Positions 36,567 to 47,477 of a stretch of 64,000 bases of DNA are shown here, piece after piece. Below the pieces are notes generated by a model that was not told the origin of the DNA, ran no database searches, and was given only the letters and a program-made list of their open reading frames with translations. Numbering within the stretch: the first letter of the stretch is position 1; each line of letters opens with the position of its first letter. Origin of the DNA: Acephala macrosclerotiorum (Eukaryota; Ascomycota; Leotiomycetes; Helotiales; Mollisiaceae); assembly GCA_014904845.1 (NCBI GenBank), contig MU119487.1, positions 1 through 64,000 of the forward strand, given 5' to 3'. Both the position numbers and the translations under genes were made by a program.

Positions 36567-37919
36567 CGTGATCGCAATCTCTCATACAGGTGATGGTAAG
36601 CTTGGACGAGGAACATTGATCTTAGACGGAGCTGGTACGAGTGACCGTGAGTTGAGAGTGCTCTGATGATCGTTGGTGTTGAGTGAGTCGTCCTAACGTT
36701 CGGTCGTCTAGACGAATGTTTCGTCTGAATTGACATATGAGACGAGCTAAATGAAGAGGGAAGTGGTCATATCTGTTTGATGAGCGGCTGAAAAGTTGAT
36801 GAATCAGCTTCGAAGTGTGGGGGCGGGTAACTCGTTTCTCCCCATCATTATTTGGATAGCATAAGCTTTGCCTAGCTATTTTCAGACGGAAGATGACCGC
36901 ACTGGGAAGCTGCAGCCCCCTGGTCTGGGGGTGGAATGCATCCTTCGAATGAGAATCAACAGCGCACGATCAGACCGTCTCCTGTGCTCGCTGGGATTCG
37001 TGCATGACCCGCACTCGCTCTGGTTCCAGCTGTGTCGAGGGTCAGCACCCAATGTGCTTCATACTTCATCGCGTGTGTAAGGGCGTTCTCACTGAAGATC
37101 GACGTGTGCGATTTCGATCACGACGGCCCGAGAAATACCACCTATTCAGCCACGGCCATTTAGGAGCTAGTGGTGACATAGCAGCGGCGCAAATGTGGCA
37201 GGGAAAGTCTGTGCGGCTTTCTAAGACAAACTTCACTCGCCCACGTTGACTTGAACAACGTCCTCAAATTCTTATCTCTACACTTGATCGAAGGCTTCCT
37301 GATCGTCAGGTTTTAAAACTCTGTACGCCAGGAAGGGCCGCGCAGGGATCACCCAGTCGCACACCTCCTTGGTCGAGGCGTCGGCACCCAATAGCTGACC
37401 ACCCTCTCTTGTTAGATTAAAGGGCTTCACCTAGGACCCTCAGCCGCACGCAACCCCGTATGGAGGCCTGTATTCGGTGACCCAAATCACTCGAACAGGG
37501 AGGGCCGGTATGGAATTCAATTGGACGCCTTGTCATTGCAGTGGCTTTGCCAAGAGAACCCTGTCAGCAGCTGCTGAGACTACGGTAGTTGGGGGCCATA
37601 CATGCTGGACGGCCGAATCTCACATCCTCGCTTGCCCCTCGTCCTGCAAATCCTATATTCCAGAAGCCTACCTGTGCTTTCTGTGTTAGTGGACCCTCGA
37701 AAAACGATACGAATTTTAACAAGAAATTATAACACTGTACTCCTCGAGGTGTCCGTTCTCAGAACGTTCCATTTTACCTCGCCTCAGGCTTCTCCAGGGA
37801 GCGCCTCTTCCTGCTTCCTCGATTTCCACAATCTGGAGCGCAATAGCACAGGGCTATTTCGAGGCCCTCCATAGCAAAGCAGTTCGATCTTCCTTGCTTC
37901 CCAGGCTCCTCAAAGCACA
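36567..37919. other. Intergenic between divergent genes
   Basis: 1.35 kb between the NLR start (minus strand) and the gene at 37920 (plus strand). It must contain both promoters. No open frame is supported. Confidence 0.45.
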
Positions 37920-38990
37920 ATGGCCACTCCACAGATCCCTTTCGCTATCAACATTCTGGGGAAAACCGGTCCTCGCGGAGCGCGAGGGCAGGCACAAAAC
38001 TTTCAATCCCTCCTTCCAGCAACATCCCGGACAAGGATCGACAGTATCATTACCCCGCAACCGACCCTCGAGTTCCTAGAAAAGGAACTCCTCGTCAAAC
38101 GACTAAATGCCATTCAGCAACACCTCTGGGTATGCGGTCGTCCGATGCCAGCCAGGCCACTCCATACCCAAGTTCTCCTCAGCCGCAACATAACAATTAC
38201 TGAGAACATGGAGTTGCACCTGGTATGGTCCAAGAATCGAATCTTTGTTAAGCCCATTCCGTTGTACCTTCTCGACCCAGAATTTTGGACGGTCCATCTC
38301 ATGCCTTCCGAATCGAAGTCAATATCTTCCGAGTCTAAGTTAATGTCCGAGACGACTTCAGACATGCAGTCGCAACGACAACAGCAGCTATACAGCAGCG
38401 CTCTCGGCTTCCTATTCTCATACACCAGCCTCATCGCCTACGAATCCGACTTCAACATCGCCAAATCCTCCAACCTCATCCCCTCAACCATCGAATGGTC
38501 AGACTGGCAAACCCTCACCTCCCAATTCCTCACCCACCACTGCTACGCCAGCGTCAATCCCCGCTACTGGTACGGCGAACTTCGTCTCACTCGACTCAAC
38601 AAAGTCTACCGCTTTAAAAAAGGTTTCATCCTCCGCGGCTACTCCAAGGTAGCCGACAACGCCTTTTACGACGACATCTTACGTGACAATTTCGCGGCTT
38701 TAGCGTCGGTGTTGGCTTATGTGGCTATTGCGTTGACGGCGATGCAGCTTGGTATTGCGACTGATGAGTTAGGTCATAATAGCGCATTTCAGAAGGCGAG
38801 TTATGGGTTGACTGTGTTTTCGATTATTGTTCCCTTGATTGTTTCGGTGTTTATTGCGATTGGCGTTGTGGTGCTGGTCGTTAGTAATTGGGCGGCGACG
38901 AAGTCGTATGAGAGGAGGAGGTTTAGAGAGATGGGCGTAGAGCCTTTTTGGAGCAAAGAGAGGCAGGTTGGAAATGAAGGATTGAAATGA
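37920..38990 (+). CDS. Fungal two-helix membrane protein, DUF6601-like
   Basis: One uninterrupted frame of 356 residues. It contains QQHLWVCGRPMPARPLH (67-82), ENMELHLVWSKNRIFVKPIP (95-114), ESDFNIAKSSNLIP (176-188) and NPRYWYGELRLTRLN (213-227). Two strong transmembrane segments follow at about 257-279 and 296-323, then a basic tail with ATKSYERRRFREMG. I associate the HLWVCGRPMPARPLH motif with a Pezizomycotina family of unknown function (DUF6601, sometimes mislabelled as subtilisin-like); this attribution is from memory. No protease motif is visible. Codon third positions switch sharply from C-ending to G/T-ending at about 38685. Confidence 0.75.
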   Translation: MATPQIPFAINILGKTGPRGARGQAQNFQSLLPATSRTRIDSIITPQPTLEFLEKELLVKRLNAIQQHLWVCGRPMPARPLHTQVLLSRNITITENMELHLVWSKNRIFVKPIPLYLLDPEFWTVHLMPSESKSISSESKLMSETTSDMQSQRQQQLYSSALGFLFSYTSLIAYESDFNIAKSSNLIPSTIEWSDWQTLTSQFLTHHCYASVNPRYWYGELRLTRLNKVYRFKKGFILRGYSKVADNAFYDDILRDNFAALASVLAYVAIALTAMQLGIATDELGHNSAFQKASYGLTVFSIIVPLIVSVFIAIGVVVLVVSNWAATKSYERRRFREMGVEPFWSKERQVGNEGLK

Positions 38991-39649
38991 GCACAAGTTG
39001 CTGAAAATCAGAAGCAAGTTATATGAGAAGGCAACTACGTATTCGAAACACTAAATATACTCTCACTGAGCAATTCTCGACCTCCCTTTATTCTCCGGCA
39101 ACCCCTCAGTGTCACCCAGCATTCCATATCCGCGTTCCGATCCCGCACCACGAGTACGATCCTTCACTTCCTTGCCTTCTTTGATAGCATCACCGAAGTC
39201 TCGACCTGGCACTATCATTCAGTTCTGGTACTCAAGATGTGTTTTGGAAAAAGGAGGGTTCTAATCGAGTTGCTCATCCGAATCTCCATCTCTACCAGTG
39301 GAGGGTCGTTGACGGCGGCTTTGTCGGGTTGTACTGGTACAGGCTCGCTTGCTTGGTCTGGTCTGGAGACGTGGCCGTCGTTGAATGACGTTTTGAAGTG
39401 TGGGAAGTTTGAAGTTTTGGTAATGGGGAGATGCAGACTTGTGAAGTGAGGGATGTTAGTTTGGAAATTGAGCAACGACTGTTATACCACACAAGTCAAA
39501 AAAGGCTACCGAATAAATAGATTACGAGATCATCATCCCTTTTCAGATGCGTCATGGTCCAAGAACTTGATATCGCCCTTTGGGTGCTAACAAGTCAGAG
39601 ACTAGTGTCCGCGATCCGCTATCCATATTCAGGTGATAGTAGCTCGTCG
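38991..39649. other. Intergenic; possible small minus-strand gene at 39069-39475
   Basis: On the minus strand, 39222-39069 reads GRDFGDAIKEGKEV, then TRGAGSERGYGMLGD and TEGLPENKGRS, which looks like a real small-protein C-terminus. An upstream frame (39475-39290) with PDQASEPVPVQPDKAAVNDP could be its first exon. The candidate donor (CTG|GTAGAG, about 39293) and acceptor (GCCAG at about 39201) do not keep the frame, so the gene is not called. Confidence 0.3.
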
Positions 39650-40375
39650 TTGACGAATGCCTTGTTTTATTATACTACCGTTATATTTTCTGCTTAACAA
39701 TTCGGATTTAAGGCTTACTACTTTCCTCCTTTCTCTGGGAATATTGACTTAAATTTATTATTCGAAGACGAAGGCGATACTATTCAAGTGATGTACAATC
39801 GATTCCCTGGACTATTCGCTAATTTTTTATATGTAAAATCAGCACTTTTATTTTTAATAATAATTTATTTAATAACTTACGAATAATATCACTCAAAAAT
39901 TTAATATATTTTTTAAATATTTATTTATAAGACAAATTAATATTAATTGTTTTTTATTAATAATTTCATTATTTATTTTATATTTTAATAAGTAATTTTT
40001 GCTCGAAAAAAGCAAAGATTAAGCGAAAATCGATTAAAACCTAAAAAATACTAAGTTTTACATATTTTAAATTTTTTTAATAAATAATAATAATTATTTC
40101 AAATAAATTTTACATGTATTTCAAATATAAAATTTTAATTTTAAATTAAAAAACTTTAATTTTTATAAAAGAAATAATATATTATTTAAAATTAATAATT
40201 AATAAATTTTTTTTAAAAAAAAAATTTATTAATTCATTAATTTAATATTATATTATTAATATTTAAATTTTAAAATAATTTTAAATCGAAAAAGAAATAA
40301 TCAAACTTAATTTTCATATAAATTATATTTTAATTAGTTCGATAATTATTAAATTATAAAGGTTTGAAATAGTAA
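39650..40375. repeat. Second, small AT-rich patch
   Basis: About 700 bp of strongly A/T sequence (for example 39840-40360) in gene-bearing DNA, similar in texture to the left isochore and therefore probably a RIP-mutated repeat fragment. The right border is sharp: at 40375 the sequence changes to agacccctgcac and ordinary GC content. No inverted arms were found. Confidence 0.5.
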
Positions 40376-42149
40376 AGACCCCTGCACATAATTAGCGAGC
40401 AGTCCGGGGAACCGATTGTACAAGGGACGGAGGACCCTTAAGGGGTTTCTCGCTAAACTCTTGACAAATGCGGGGTAAATAATCTCGTGAAGCATTGAAA
40501 TACTTGAAACCTAGACTTGAGATGAGGAAAGTCTAATTGATATCAAGGTTTCCCCTCATCTTATAGTTCTCATATTCCCCCAATCTCGACTCAACCTCAG
40601 CTCGTACGCCACTCTTCACAAATATTTTTTCCCTTAAATTCTTTACAAGTTCCAAAGCTCTGAATAATATTTATCAAAACTGGCAATAGTCCTGGGAAGT
40701 TGTCAGATGTTTGCTTGAAAAAAAGGTCCAAGGTGATATAGAAGGGTTTATATACTGGATGGAAGAATCATTTCTTTGGGGAGTAGTATAATGTTAATGT
40801 CAGGAAGCGAATGAACGATTTACTCTTCACTTTGCATCTTCTGTAACAATGCTGAAAAATAAAACTTTATTTCCTCTCATTGCTTGCTTGTCATGACACT
40901 TGAAACTTATTACCTGCCATCTCAGGTTTTTTTTGTTCTGTCTTGAAGGTTGGAAGTTGGAAGACCGTATTTCATGGGAAAGGTAACCGCAAGATTTGAG
41001 ATTGTCGAAGTCACGTACGGCTTTCACGGAGGAAAAGAAGGAAAAGAATGTTTGTTCACAACTGGCTTTGTATTCTCACATGATACCGTTCTTCGTAATG
41101 TTGTCCAGTTGTCTCATCCTCCAATTATTGCTGTCAATTCAACATCTTACATTGTCAATCCCATTCTTTACCCCAAGGCCCTCAGGCCTCCATACACAAA
41201 AGCCTCACGACTAACACACTTTCATTGGTCATTCTCTTTGCCCAGAGATATTGTAATAGTAACCACATCGGTGTCGTTAGTCGAACGATTCCAACGGGAA
41301 GAGGAAGTATTTATCATCCTCGCGTATCACTAGCTCGAAAATCTCCTCTCTCATCAAGGCTTGTGACTCGAAAAAGAGGCACGAGGCTGAGAATTCACGC
41401 AAGCCAGACTTTCTTTTGAGATATCTCACGTGTATTGAATCATCCCATCCTAATTTAAACTCAAAATCATCAGGCACGATTCAAAACAAACCCCGCGAGG
41501 CAGAAAACCCACCCGCCTCCCTTTCGCACCTTGACTGTGACTCACATCTCATAATCTTCCACCTCTTTCAACTTGTATAAAGTCCTCACCACCAACGCAA
41601 ATTCTTGTTGTATCTGTAGTGACGCCTGCTACATCAATAAAGTTCAAGCTCGGCGCGGCGAGCGGCCGTACCTTCGACCAAAAACGTCTCGGTCTCTGGC
41701 GGCCTGATGATAGAACCAACGACTGTGAAACAGATTCATTTCTAGAGGCGGCCCACTGCTTGTCTTGGACTTCTTCTTGTGTCTCTTGGGTGTGGAAAAT
41801 GTTGTCAATTTTCAGATTGTTATCAACTTTGAAAGATGTTTTCAATTGAAAAGGAGAGCGTGTGAGGTAATTGCGGGGTGAATATTAGGGAATGTTAGCA
41901 GTTGAAAGAATGATTGTTAGGGGGAGAATGTTTGTGCTTTTGCACAGATCATGAGGGAGGAGGGTCTCCTAGTTGGTTGCAGATAAGGACAGCCAGTTTA
42001 AATCAAGGAATGTTTGTTCTGGGGAGTTCCTTATCTATTAATACTTGAGAACTTCAAATGTTCGAACCTGCCGCTCAGCCTCACGACCCGATCCAGAACA
42101 CCAATGCTACTCATACAATGTGATAAAGGAAATGTTCGGAACAAGGAGA
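40376..42149. other. Intergenic; no gene supported
   Basis: Contains a TTAGCGAG / CTCGCTAA pair at 40392 and 40449 in inverted orientation, possibly a transposon end. Open frames at 40950-41333 (127 codons) and 41549-41845 (98 codons, minus) have no recognisable features. The right end is the 3' flank of the repeat-protein gene. Confidence 0.45.
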
Positions 42150-45100
42150 TCATACATCAACAACCACCTCCTTCTCGGAGTCCGTGGGTTTCTCTCCAGC
42201 CTTCTCGTCCAAAACATCGGCATTGACACTCGGATAACTGATAGGCCAAGGAAACAGCACCTCCATAAAATTCGCAATCGCCGTTCCAAACCACGCCCAA
42301 ATACCTACCATCACCATCAACACACACGCCACATACACTCCAACCTTCAACCCCAATGAAGCACCAGGTTGAACCTCCGGCACCACCATCCCAACACTCA
42401 CCAAGCTCGGAATATCTTTGAGATTAGGACTCCCGAACGCCGCCTCCTTCGGACCTATACACCAGAACGTCCAACTCTTGTACCCCTCAATTGTCAAACA
42501 TTTATTCTTACTCTCAAAATCCAGTGTAGCAAATTGATCTGGCGGTCCTCCACAATAGTCTCTTTGATACAAAGCTACAACAGCGAGAGAACCATCTCCG
42601 CATGTTGCTGAGGAGTGAATCTGAGATGGATGGTTTGGGGTGATCAAATTGCAAGTGCCTGGAAGAGAAGAGAGGACCGAGGGTGGGAAGTTGCGAACGC
42701 ATGCCGTTGCACTCCACATTCCTGGGGAGGCGTGAGAGTTTGGTGAGCGGTAGGGAGCTGGGATGAGAGGGAGGTTTGAATTATCCGCCTCCTTTGAGGC
42801 GACGGTCTTGGGCCGAGATGAAATGGGAATGACGTTGATTGGTGCCGGGTCAGACGCCTCTGTTTGCTTGGCGGGAGCGATACCATCGCACCAGAATCCC
42901 CAGCTCTCCATGCCTGTGAAAGCGAGACATGAAGCGTGGCGACTCGAATCAATATCTCTAAACATTTCTGGTTGTCCGCGACAGGAGTTGTCTTTATACA
43001 ACGCCATAATTGCACGGGTTCCGTTGGCACACATGGCAGGTTTTGAGACCGTGATACTGCGACTGACTGACGATGTTCTAGTGATACAGGTATCTCGTGG
43101 TGAATGCCTGTAGGATCTCTTCATGCCTATGCACGGGTCTTCGCTGAAGCTGCCTTGGACCAGAAGAGAGTTGAATTTGCCTGGTATGGGGGTTGTGGTG
43201 TCGGTCTTCTTCGGGGAAGCTAGATTGATACTGGATGGGAGCTCGGGGATTTTTGCCAGCGGGTCGACAGCTTTGATGCCTTCGCACAAGAATCCCCAAC
43301 TCCCAATTCCCTCCAAAATTAGACAGCGAGCCATGTCACTTTCTTGGAAAGTCTTGACCTTGACGGGAGTCGCCCTGCAAAAATGGTCTTTGTAAAGAGC
43401 TATGCTAGCTTTCGTCCCATCTGGACAAATTGCCGGATTAGCAAGCATGATTTGTCTGTCGGCATGCTTGAAGAAACAGGTATCAGGTTCAGCAGACCAG
43501 AAAATGGGCATGTCGGATGTACATGCGTTCATGCTGAATGTCCCAGCTGTCGTGCCCGGTCTCTGGCTCGGGATTTCAACCTTGTTCATCGTGCTGAGGC
43601 CACCAGGGTGTTTGATCTCGACCCACTTCGTGGATTTGGGCATCGGCTCCAGTGTTGGATTTGAGGATTGCTGTAACCCTTGACCAAGTCTTGTTCCATC
43701 ACACCAAAATGCCCAGCTCTTTGCGCCACTGAGAGATAGACACTGATTCAAAACATGCTCGTTCAGAGTCCTGAACTCGTCCGGTTCCGTCTGGCATATT
43801 CCATCTTTGAAGAGGGCCAAGGTAGCTTTCGTTCCATTTGCGCAAAATGGCGCGCGCGTGACAGTGATTTCCGCCATATGGGTGTCTCCAGGATACGTGA
43901 AGCTCGTCAGACACGTATCTGGGTCTCTAACGAAGGTAGTTCGAGTCTTTCCAGCCCCTCGACAAAGCTTGAATTCTCCCGACTGTGGTGCAGGTGTATA
44001 TGCTGATGCTTTCCTTGCAGGATCGACTTTGACTCCATCACACTGAAGTGCCCAGCTTCCCGCACCATCAATATCGACCCACTTATTCAAATCGTTCTCA
44101 TCCAATGACTTCAGTTTTGCAGGATTTCCGCCACAAAATAAATTCTTGTACAATGCGAGGGCGGCAGTGGTTCCATTCTCACAAACGCCAAGTCGGGTAA
44201 TGTTAACGCTTTGAACTTTACGAATACCGCTCATCATGACACAAGTATCCGGCTTCAACGATTTGAAAACAAGCTCCCTGCTTTCCAGATTACCATCTTC
44301 GCTGTACCGTCCCCACATCAGCTTCGATTGTGGGGGAGCAACCTTAATGTGGCCGTCGCACCAGAAGGCCATGCTGCGGATTTGGTCTCCGGATCCGAAT
44401 GCGTCTGCTAACAGGCACTTCTCGACGTCGAGATCAGTGTCGTGAATATCGATTAAGCCGTACTTGGTGGAAATCTGGCCGTCATTGCAGTTTGGCTTTT
44501 CGAATCTCGCCCAAAGCGCCCTTGTACCATTTGGGCATACAGCGGGTCGCTTGATGGTGATGCTGTCAGCCATTTGCAGGCATGTGCCGACTCGAGCTGT
44601 GTATTTTCTCGCTCCATTCCAGCCCGCAGCTCGATCCGAACACTCGGAATGTGATAGCAGAAGAGCATGTGGACCCTCGTATGGTTTGTAAATGTCAGTG
44701 TAAGAAAGAGACTGGGGCGATGTCGGTGGGACAGCTATTTCGTGCTTATCGGCGCCTTGAGCAGAAGTAGCATGGGGTCCACAGCGGAAGATCATCGACC
44801 AGTATAGCGGAGAGGCTCCTCCCCAGAGACAGTGTTCTGGGATCGGTTTCACCGTGCTTTCGAATTGTGTAACTCCCACGCAGCCCCGCGCGGGGTAATA
44901 CGCCAAGGTTGGTGTTGATCCATCGTGGCAGACAGGCGCCTCCGAAATCAACATGTTATGATTCAGGTAGTAACTTCCGGATAGACAGACATCAGTCTCG
45001 AGGGTGATGGTGTTGAATTCGGGTTCTTTGCAGCCAAAAGCGAAGGCGTGGCGGAACGTGACTGGAGATGGCGGGAACAGCTTGATTGTTGCATTTCGTC

Positions 45101-45293
45101 TAAGGGTAGAAACATCTTTCGACAATTGTGGGCGATCGGGCTTTACCGATAAAGCTGGCTGAACGTGAATAATTGGAAGTGGCCGCTGAGCTGGGTTCGC
45201 CAGGCCATCGCTGGGAAGAACTCGCGGTATCGCGAGGACGACGTTGCAGAAAACGAGAACAAGCACTTGAGTTTGAACAAACGAACAAAACAT
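42150..45293 (-). CDS. Secreted, membrane-anchored protein with seven cysteine-rich repeats
   Basis: Uninterrupted frame. The start at 45293 gives MFCSFVQTQVLVLVFCNVVLA, a good signal peptide; the frame continues upstream to 45734 but that part lacks membrane or domain character. The product is 1,047 residues. Seven repeats of about 105-140 residues follow, ending near residues 171, 311, 418, 531, 671, 804 and 941. Each has six cysteines in a fixed pattern: C1, then DTC, then A-x-C-x-NGT-x-A-x-x-ALYKD, then x-C, then C-L-x-L-x-G, then SWxFWCDG. Repeat 3 lacks C1 and C5. The NGT sites are potential N-glycosylation sites. Pro/Ser-rich linkers join the repeats. A transmembrane helix (VGVYVACVLMVMVGIWAW) and a short acidic cytosolic tail close the protein. 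I do not know a named domain for the repeat. A cell-surface or wall-facing role is inferred. Confidence 0.85.
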   Translation of the reverse strand: MFCSFVQTQVLVLVFCNVVLAIPRVLPSDGLANPAQRPLPIIHVQPALSVKPDRPQLSKDVSTLRRNATIKLFPPSPVTFRHAFAFGCKEPEFNTITLETDVCLSGSYYLNHNMLISEAPVCHDGSTPTLAYYPARGCVGVTQFESTVKPIPEHCLWGGASPLYWSMIFRCGPHATSAQGADKHEIAVPPTSPQSLSYTDIYKPYEGPHALLLSHSECSDRAAGWNGARKYTARVGTCLQMADSITIKRPAVCPNGTRALWARFEKPNCNDGQISTKYGLIDIHDTDLDVEKCLLADAFGSGDQIRSMAFWCDGHIKVAPPQSKLMWGRYSEDGNLESRELVFKSLKPDTCVMMSGIRKVQSVNITRLGVCENGTTAALALYKNLFCGGNPAKLKSLDENDLNKWVDIDGAGSWALQCDGVKVDPARKASAYTPAPQSGEFKLCRGAGKTRTTFVRDPDTCLTSFTYPGDTHMAEITVTRAPFCANGTKATLALFKDGICQTEPDEFRTLNEHVLNQCLSLSGAKSWAFWCDGTRLGQGLQQSSNPTLEPMPKSTKWVEIKHPGGLSTMNKVEIPSQRPGTTAGTFSMNACTSDMPIFWSAEPDTCFFKHADRQIMLANPAICPDGTKASIALYKDHFCRATPVKVKTFQESDMARCLILEGIGSWGFLCEGIKAVDPLAKIPELPSSINLASPKKTDTTTPIPGKFNSLLVQGSFSEDPCIGMKRSYRHSPRDTCITRTSSVSRSITVSKPAMCANGTRAIMALYKDNSCRGQPEMFRDIDSSRHASCLAFTGMESWGFWCDGIAPAKQTEASDPAPINVIPISSRPKTVASKEADNSNLPLIPAPYRSPNSHASPGMWSATACVRNFPPSVLSSLPGTCNLITPNHPSQIHSSATCGDGSLAVVALYQRDYCGGPPDQFATLDFESKNKCLTIEGYKSWTFWCIGPKEAAFGSPNLKDIPSLVSVGMVVPEVQPGASLGLKVGVYVACVLMVMVGIWAWFGTAIANFMEVLFPWPISYPSVNADVLDEKAGEKPTDSEKEVVVDV

Positions 45294-45892
45294 TACGATG
45301 GTGCAGGGAGAACGACGCGATGAGAGTGACTTGGCCGTTCGGCCCGATAACGAATGAAGGAAGAGAAATAGAAAACTCCTCGTCGCAGATATCGTGAGGT
45401 TGCCTGCGCATTGTGAGGACTGCGCCGCATTTACGGATTGCAGGGGATGGGGTTGCATCAAGCTCAATGTGGATCCGACATGAAAATGGGCTTCCTCTTG
45501 TGTCAAAAGCCACTTTGCTTGTTTGACATCTGGGAAAGCATCTTGTCGACACAGAGTCTTTTTGGTGCTCGAGAAAGAATCCGCTGTGTTCCAGGAAGAA
45601 GAGAAAGGAAGATTGGCTTGTTTGTGAGAAGGAAAGACGGTTCGACACGTGACGTGGCCGGAGCCTCGGGGAAAATTGAGTCCTTCCTCGTATTTCAACC
45701 TTCTCTTTTCTCTCTTTCCCTGCACGCCCGTCAATGCAAGTCTTTCTTTCTTCTTTTAAACTATTCTCAGCTCCTTCGATGTTGATACCAATGATGACGA
45801 CCTCAATGCTTTGCGTATGAAAGCTGTACCTGTCAATCTCACTTTCGTCCAGTCGTCCCTTTGATTCCCTTCCTCCCGTCTCAGTAGGAAAG
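45294..45892. promoter_or_regulatory. Shared upstream region of two divergent genes
   Basis: 600 bp separate the start of the seven-repeat surface-protein gene (minus strand, 45293) from the start of the acetyltransferase gene (plus strand, 45893). Both promoters must lie here, so the two may be co-regulated. CT-rich tracts at about 45695-45770 precede the acetyltransferase start. No specific factor site is claimed. Confidence 0.45.
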
Positions 45893-47399
45893 ATGAGCGA
45901 TACTTCGAAGTCCAAAGAATTTGACATCGTGAGATCGGTTGGCAACCTGTGAGGTCGTTCCAATGTTCTGTAATTCGCTGCTGACAGTGTCAAGAGAACG
46001 CTTCTCAACTGTCCGACACAACCTTGGATATTACAGATGCGTCGCAAACACCGTCAAATACAAAACAAATGCTACTAATATCCAACTTCTTGGGTCGATC
46101 ATCGAAACTGCTGTTGCGAAGGTGGTCTTGAGACACCCCGCCTTGTGTTGTGGCATCATCAATGAGGAAAGAAATGACCCCGCTTTCGTCCGACTGGAAT
46201 CTATCGACCTGTCCTCGTGCATCAAATACCATAACCCCGATCTTAACCTGACTGAAGAAGATGGGATCGCTCGGGTGCTTGAATATCAACACCGCCAACT
46301 GTGGCCCAATCTCGACTCTCAACCAGGATGGAAAGTCATCATCATCCCGACGAAAATGCTGCCAGGCGAAAAAAGTCCTGCTTTCGATGCGGTTTTCGCA
46401 TTTCATCACGCGCTTGCTGATGGACTCAGTGGATTGGTATTCCATCGATCGATGCTCGAAACGTTAAACGATTCATCTCCATGTCACCAACTGTCAAACC
46501 ACATCTTGACAGTCCCAGGATCTATCGAGCTAGCACCTGCTGTAGAACAAGCAGTCAATTTTCGAATATCATGGATGTTCTTCTTCAAGGTGATATGGAA
46601 CGAGTTCCGACCCAAGTGGCTCTTTCCCGATCCGGCACCCCCCTTTACCGGCTCCATCTGCTTGTTAGACCCTATCGAGAGATATGAATCTCGTGTCAAA
46701 ATCATCGTCATTGCGCCCGACCAGGTAGCCTCCATTCTATCGGGTTGTCGAAAGCAAAAAGCAACTATCACAGGACTCCTCCATGGCTTGATCCTAACTG
46801 CGCTGGCCTCCCATGTACCTACAGCTGCCAGCTTCTCCTCTGTGACACCATACTCCTTGCGTCACCTTACAGGCCTGTCCTTGACTGAAGATATGGGAGC
46901 GCAGCTATCTGCTTTGTCACTTAAGCATTCCACCGAGGTCTCACGAATACGAAGCGCACACGATTCCCAGGAGCTCATGAACGAAGTATGGGACATCGCG
47001 AGAAGTTTCCGGAAAGACATGTCCACTGAACTTGCAAGCTTGCCAAACGACAATCTCATTGGCATGCTTCCATATGTATCCAATATTCACCAAATATTCC
47101 AAGGCAGACTTGGCAAGCCACGATCTGACACTTACGAACTATCGAATGTCGGAACAATCGAAAATGCGGCACCTGGAGCAAAGTGGAGAATTGAAAGAAC
47201 TATCTTCTCGCAGTCCGGCATGGGAACAGGACCGGGTATGAGCTTCAACGTTGCAGGCGTCTTGGGAGGGCCGCTTACAATTACTGCAACATGGCTCGAA
47301 GGAGACACAGACGCAAAGTTGATGGATGTTGTGACGAGGGACGTGAGTTATGCTTTGAGGTGCATAGCCGAGAGGAAAGAGATCGCGATAGATCTCTGA
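45893..47399 (+). CDS. Alcohol O-acetyltransferase-like protein (AATase family)
   Basis: Two exons: 45893-45948 and 45995-47399, with a 46 nt intron (GTGAGG..CAAG, GCTGAC branch point). The join gives VGNLERFSTVRHNLGYYRCV, the usual N-terminal block of the fungal AATase family (PF07247), in place of the unspliced start at 45939. The product is 486 residues, full length. The catalytic HHxxxDG motif is present as FHHALADG (His156, His157, Asp161). A C-terminal block around SQSGMGTGPGMSFNVAG is also typical. Related enzymes transfer acetyl from acetyl-CoA to alcohols (Atf1/Atf2) or steroids; the substrate here is unknown. It converges with the lactonase gene, with only 78 bp between stops. Confidence 0.85.
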
Positions 47400-47477
47400 T
47401 ATATACAAGTGCGTCCAGAGCTTGGCTGTGATTTATGTACATTTTGCTCGCCAATTCTCCTCAACCGTACTGCACGT

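Noticed and set aside
39069..39475. Two-exon small gene on the minus strand
   Set aside because: The last part looks protein-like, but no donor/acceptor pair keeps the frame, so it is mentioned only as intergenic content.
40392..40456. TTAGCGAG / CTCGCTAA inverted pair as a small transposon, with a similar CTCGCTAA inside the MITE at 49846
   Set aside because: Only eight bases match and no target duplication was found; chance is sufficient.
40950..41333. 127-codon plus-strand frame
   Set aside because: No recognisable motif, and no supporting neighbour or splice evidence.
45294..45734. Extension of the seven-repeat protein's frame up to 45734
   Set aside because: It adds 147 residues of mixed character before a clear signal peptide at 45293; a secreted protein is far more likely to start there.
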